A DNA stretch of 5,625 nt from Nitrososphaerales archaeon TH5895. Lineage in GTDB: Archaea; Thermoproteota; Nitrososphaeria; Nitrososphaerales; Nitrososphaeraceae. A program made the position numbers and the translations under genes. Below, piece after piece: positions 4,305 through 5,625 of this stretch. Below the pieces are notes generated by a model. The model had not been told where the DNA came from. It did not search any database and worked only from the letters and a program-made list of their open reading frames with translations. How positions within the stretch are numbered: position 1 is the first letter of the stretch; every line of letters begins with the position of its first letter. The DNA is taken from NCBI GenBank assembly GCA_014523695.1, contig JAATVS010000352.1, forward strand, positions 1 to 5,625, read 5' to 3'.

Positions 4305-4365
4305 TTACTGTTGAACTAGTAACTTGAGATTGAGTGAATATGGCAGCCCTGCAATGACATGTTAA

Positions 4366-4374
4366 TAAAAAAAT
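4366..4374 (-). terminator. T7 terminator of the acidic protein gene
   Basis: The plus strand has seven A residues at 4367-4373, so the minus strand carries a T7 tract about 17 bases past the stop codon of the gene ending at 4390. A T tract at this distance is what archaeal intrinsic termination needs. Confidence 0.58.
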
Positions 4375-4389
4375 AGGGTTGATAGCGAC

Positions 4390-4668
4390 TCAGTCGTTTT
4401 CGTCGTCATCGTTATCCTCTGAGCCCGCGTTATCTTCTGCGGTGTCCCCTTCTTCAAATGACTGCTGCTCTGGTTCCTCAACTTGAGACTGTTCCTGTTC
4501 TGGTTCTTCGGCTGTTTGTTCCGGCTGCTCAGCAGGCTGTTCCTCCAACACGCAAAGACCAGCCTCCTCGTTTAACTCTTGACCTTCTGGGCAGTCAGCA
4601 GTGTGTTGGTCGCTTCGATAATCTAAATATGGAATGATCAAAGTTATAAGAGCTGTTTCGAAATACAT
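4390..4668 (-). CDS. Small acidic E/Q/P-rich protein, possibly secreted
   Basis: This 92-residue protein starts MYFETALITLIIPYL, a short hydrophobic stretch (6-15) that may be a weak signal peptide or anchor, interrupted by DYRSD. Residues 26-39 read CPEGQELNEEAGLC, a C-x12-C unit that I associate with small exported proteins of ammonia-oxidising archaea. From 42 to 72 the sequence is repetitive Glu/Gln/Pro (EEQPAEQPEQTAEEPEQEQ), and the tail from 73 is Asp/Glu-rich (EDNAGSEDNDDDEND), so the mature chain is probably disordered and highly negative. The start ATG 4668 is the only ATG, with an in-frame stop six bases upstream (4674-4672). If exported, the poor hydrophobic core is odd and may mean a damaged signal peptide. 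It is divergent from the BNR gene, with only six bases between the two starts, so their promoters overlap the partner's coding DNA. Function is unknown. Confidence 0.7.
   Translation of the reverse strand: MYFETALITLIIPYLDYRSDQHTADCPEGQELNEEAGLCVLEEQPAEQPEQTAEEPEQEQSQVEEPEQQSFEEGDTAEDNAGSEDNDDDEND
4641..4650 (+). promoter_or_regulatory. Leaderless promoter (TATA box) of the BNR protein gene
   Basis: AAGTTATAAG, with A-rich bases before it as a TFB-recognition element might have, is centred about 29 bases before ATG 4675. This supports ATG 4675 over the in-frame ATG 4687 and implies a leaderless message. The box lies inside the first codons of the divergent acidic protein gene. Confidence 0.5.
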
Positions 4669-4674
4669 GAGTTA

Positions 4675-5625
4675 ATGACTACCATTATGGTTGGAATTCT
4701 CAATTCTGTTCTCGTGCTTGATTCCTCAGATGATTTTAAGATCAGGGAGATCTCCAAAGGTGGTAATCCACAAGGTAAAAAGTCAGAATCTCCAGGGCAT
4801 AAGCCATCGTGCATAGCATTTGATCCTCAAAACTCTAACCGCGCATATTGGGGTATTTTCGATAATGGTCTGTGGAAAACAGAAGACCGTGGCCAGTCCT
4901 GGGATAACATTGGAAAAGATAGTTTCTCCAGCCCACGAATCATGTCTGTTGCGGTTCGTTCCCTGAATAGTAGGAATAGGCTTAACAAGGTATATGCAGG
5001 AACCGAGCCAAGTGCACTCTATGCTTCAAATGACGGAGGAGATAGTTGGGAAAGAATGAAAGCATTAAATGATTTACCCTCGTCAAAAACATGGAGCTTT
5101 CCACCGAGACCATATACTCATCACGTTCGTTGGATTGAACCAGATGCAACCAATCCTAATTATCTATTTGTCGCTATAGAAGCAGGAGCCCTGGTGCAAA
5201 GTCGTGATGGAGGTAAAACTTGGATAGACAGAGTTAAAGGAGGCCCGTATGACACACATACTTTAGCCACTCATCCAAAAGCGCCCAAGCGCCTCTATTC
5301 CTCTGCAGGCGACGGGTACTATGAAAGTTTTGATTATGGAGAATCATGGAGTAGACCCTTGGAAGGATTGAAACATAGTTACCTTGCTGGGATAGCAGTT
5401 GATTCGGGTAATCCTGATGCTGTGATTGTCTCAGCCTCTGATGGCCCTTTCAAGTCATTCTCTCCCAACAGTGCTGAAACATTTCTATACAGAAAAGATG
5501 ATGAAGATGGCAAAAAATGGAAGGTTGTTTCAGACGGTCTTCCTCACCCAAGTGGAACTACTATGTCGATCTTGGCATCAAATCAAAAGGTTCAAGGAGA
5601 GTTTTATGCCGTCAACAATCATGGT
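4675..5625 (+). CDS. Asp-box (BNR) beta-propeller protein, 3' end beyond the window
   Basis: The frame is open for 317 codons from ATG 4675 to the window edge without a stop. Four Asp-box repeats (S/T-x-D-x-G-x-S/T-W) are clear: TEDRGQSW (69-76), SNDGGDSW (118-125), SRDGGKTW (176-183) and SFDYGESW (218-225). A fifth, degenerate one is around DEDGKKW (276-282). Between them are typical propeller strands such as IAFDPQNSNRAYWGIFDNGLWK and HTLATHPKAPKRLYSSAGDGYYES. It belongs to the sialidase-like/VPS10-like 'glycosyl hydrolase BNR repeat' proteins of archaea and bacteria. I see no convincing sialidase catalytic set (no FRIP motif), so enzyme activity should not be assumed. No signal peptide is evident: MTTIMVGILNSVLVLDSS is the first propeller strand, so it is probably cytosolic. 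The GKKSESPGHKP stretch (34-44) looks like a small loop insertion. The end is missing by truncation of the window only. Confidence 0.88.
   Translation, partial: MTTIMVGILNSVLVLDSSDDFKIREISKGGNPQGKKSESPGHKPSCIAFDPQNSNRAYWGIFDNGLWKTEDRGQSWDNIGKDSFSSPRIMSVAVRSLNSRNRLNKVYAGTEPSALYASNDGGDSWERMKALNDLPSSKTWSFPPRPYTHHVRWIEPDATNPNYLFVAIEAGALVQSRDGGKTWIDRVKGGPYDTHTLATHPKAPKRLYSSAGDGYYESFDYGESWSRPLEGLKHSYLAGIAVDSGNPDAVIVSASDGPFKSFSPNSAETFLYRKDDEDGKKWKVVSDGLPHPSGTTMSILASNQKVQGEFYAVNNHG

Larger units (their letters stand above)
4096..4389. other. About 290-base spacer with stem-loops and no supported gene
   Basis: It contains the stem-loop at 4143-4178, a second inverted repeat at 4243-4267 (ATGAATG/CATTCAT, 11-base loop), a TATA-like ATTTAAAC at 4230-4237, the second copy of the flanking repeat (4277-4304) and a diverged copy of the 21-bp repeat (4340-4358). 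A 23-codon ORF from ATG 4243 (MNAMKGHSCKISQ...) has no ribosome site and starts too close to the TATA-like box to be leaderless from it. The box could instead drive a short RNA from about 4260. Confidence 0.45.

Noticed and set aside
4243..4314. 23-codon ORF MNAMKGHSC...
   Set aside because: No ribosome site. The TATA-like box is too close for a leaderless start, and its codons coincide with inverted and direct repeats, which explains the pattern better.
1..5625. CRISPR array, tRNA, rRNA, integrase or transposase
   Set aside because: No regularly spaced repeats, no tRNA-like TTC-loop and acceptor pairing in the spacers, and no mobile-element protein in any frame that I could recognise.

Overview
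The window reads as chromosomal DNA of a soil ammonia-oxidising archaeon of the Nitrososphaeraceae type (Nitrososphaera or Nitrosocosmicus relatives). Three things point there. The secreted small protein at 1861-2229 (-) has a signal peptide and a Cys/Asn/Gln-rich 'CGN..NVGCQN..QGDNNS' core of a kind I associate with this family. Several genes have a TATA-like box about 25-30 bases before the start codon, as expected of archaeal leaderless transcripts. Perfect Shine-Dalgarno sites occur only at internal, coupled genes. The assignment rests on recognition, not on a search. Most of the window is AT-rich, gene-sparse accessory DNA with long spacers.

Layout. At 76-447 (-) two very small genes form a likely operon: a 53-residue unknown with a leaderless promoter, then a 68-residue Cys/His protein whose TTG start follows a perfect GGAGGTGA site lying inside the end of the first gene. 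The spacer 487-897 holds a GGTA-type G-rich repeat and a perfect 8-bp hairpin. At 898-1379 (+) is an unrecognised protein that appears broken by a one-base frameshift in an A run. A 480-base stretch follows with possible remains of a membrane protein and a T8 terminator. At 1861-2229 (-) is the secreted Cys protein. The spacer 2230-2604 carries two perfect 21-bp direct repeats. At 2605-2955 (+) is a VOC (glyoxalase-fold) protein lacking the usual metal ligands.

The most distinctive locus is 3247-4095 (+): a DUF899 thioredoxin-like gene that is very GC-rich in AT-rich surroundings, so probably acquired from a bacterium. It sits behind what looks like a native archaeal control region: a TATA box, a 13-bp palindrome, and a leaderless 21-codon leader ORF that contains the Shine-Dalgarno site and ends in an ATGA overlap with the DUF899 start. 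Diverged copies of a 28-bp sequence lie on either side of the gene. Beyond it are an 8+5-bp stem-loop, a small acidic E/Q/P-rich protein on the minus strand (4390-4668) with its own T7 terminator, and a divergent Asp-box (BNR) beta-propeller protein (4675 to the window end) starting from a leaderless promoter that lies inside the acidic gene.

I see no CRISPR array, rRNA, tRNA, transposase or integrase gene. The genes share no obvious pathway. The points worth attention are control architecture, horizontal transfer and gene decay.
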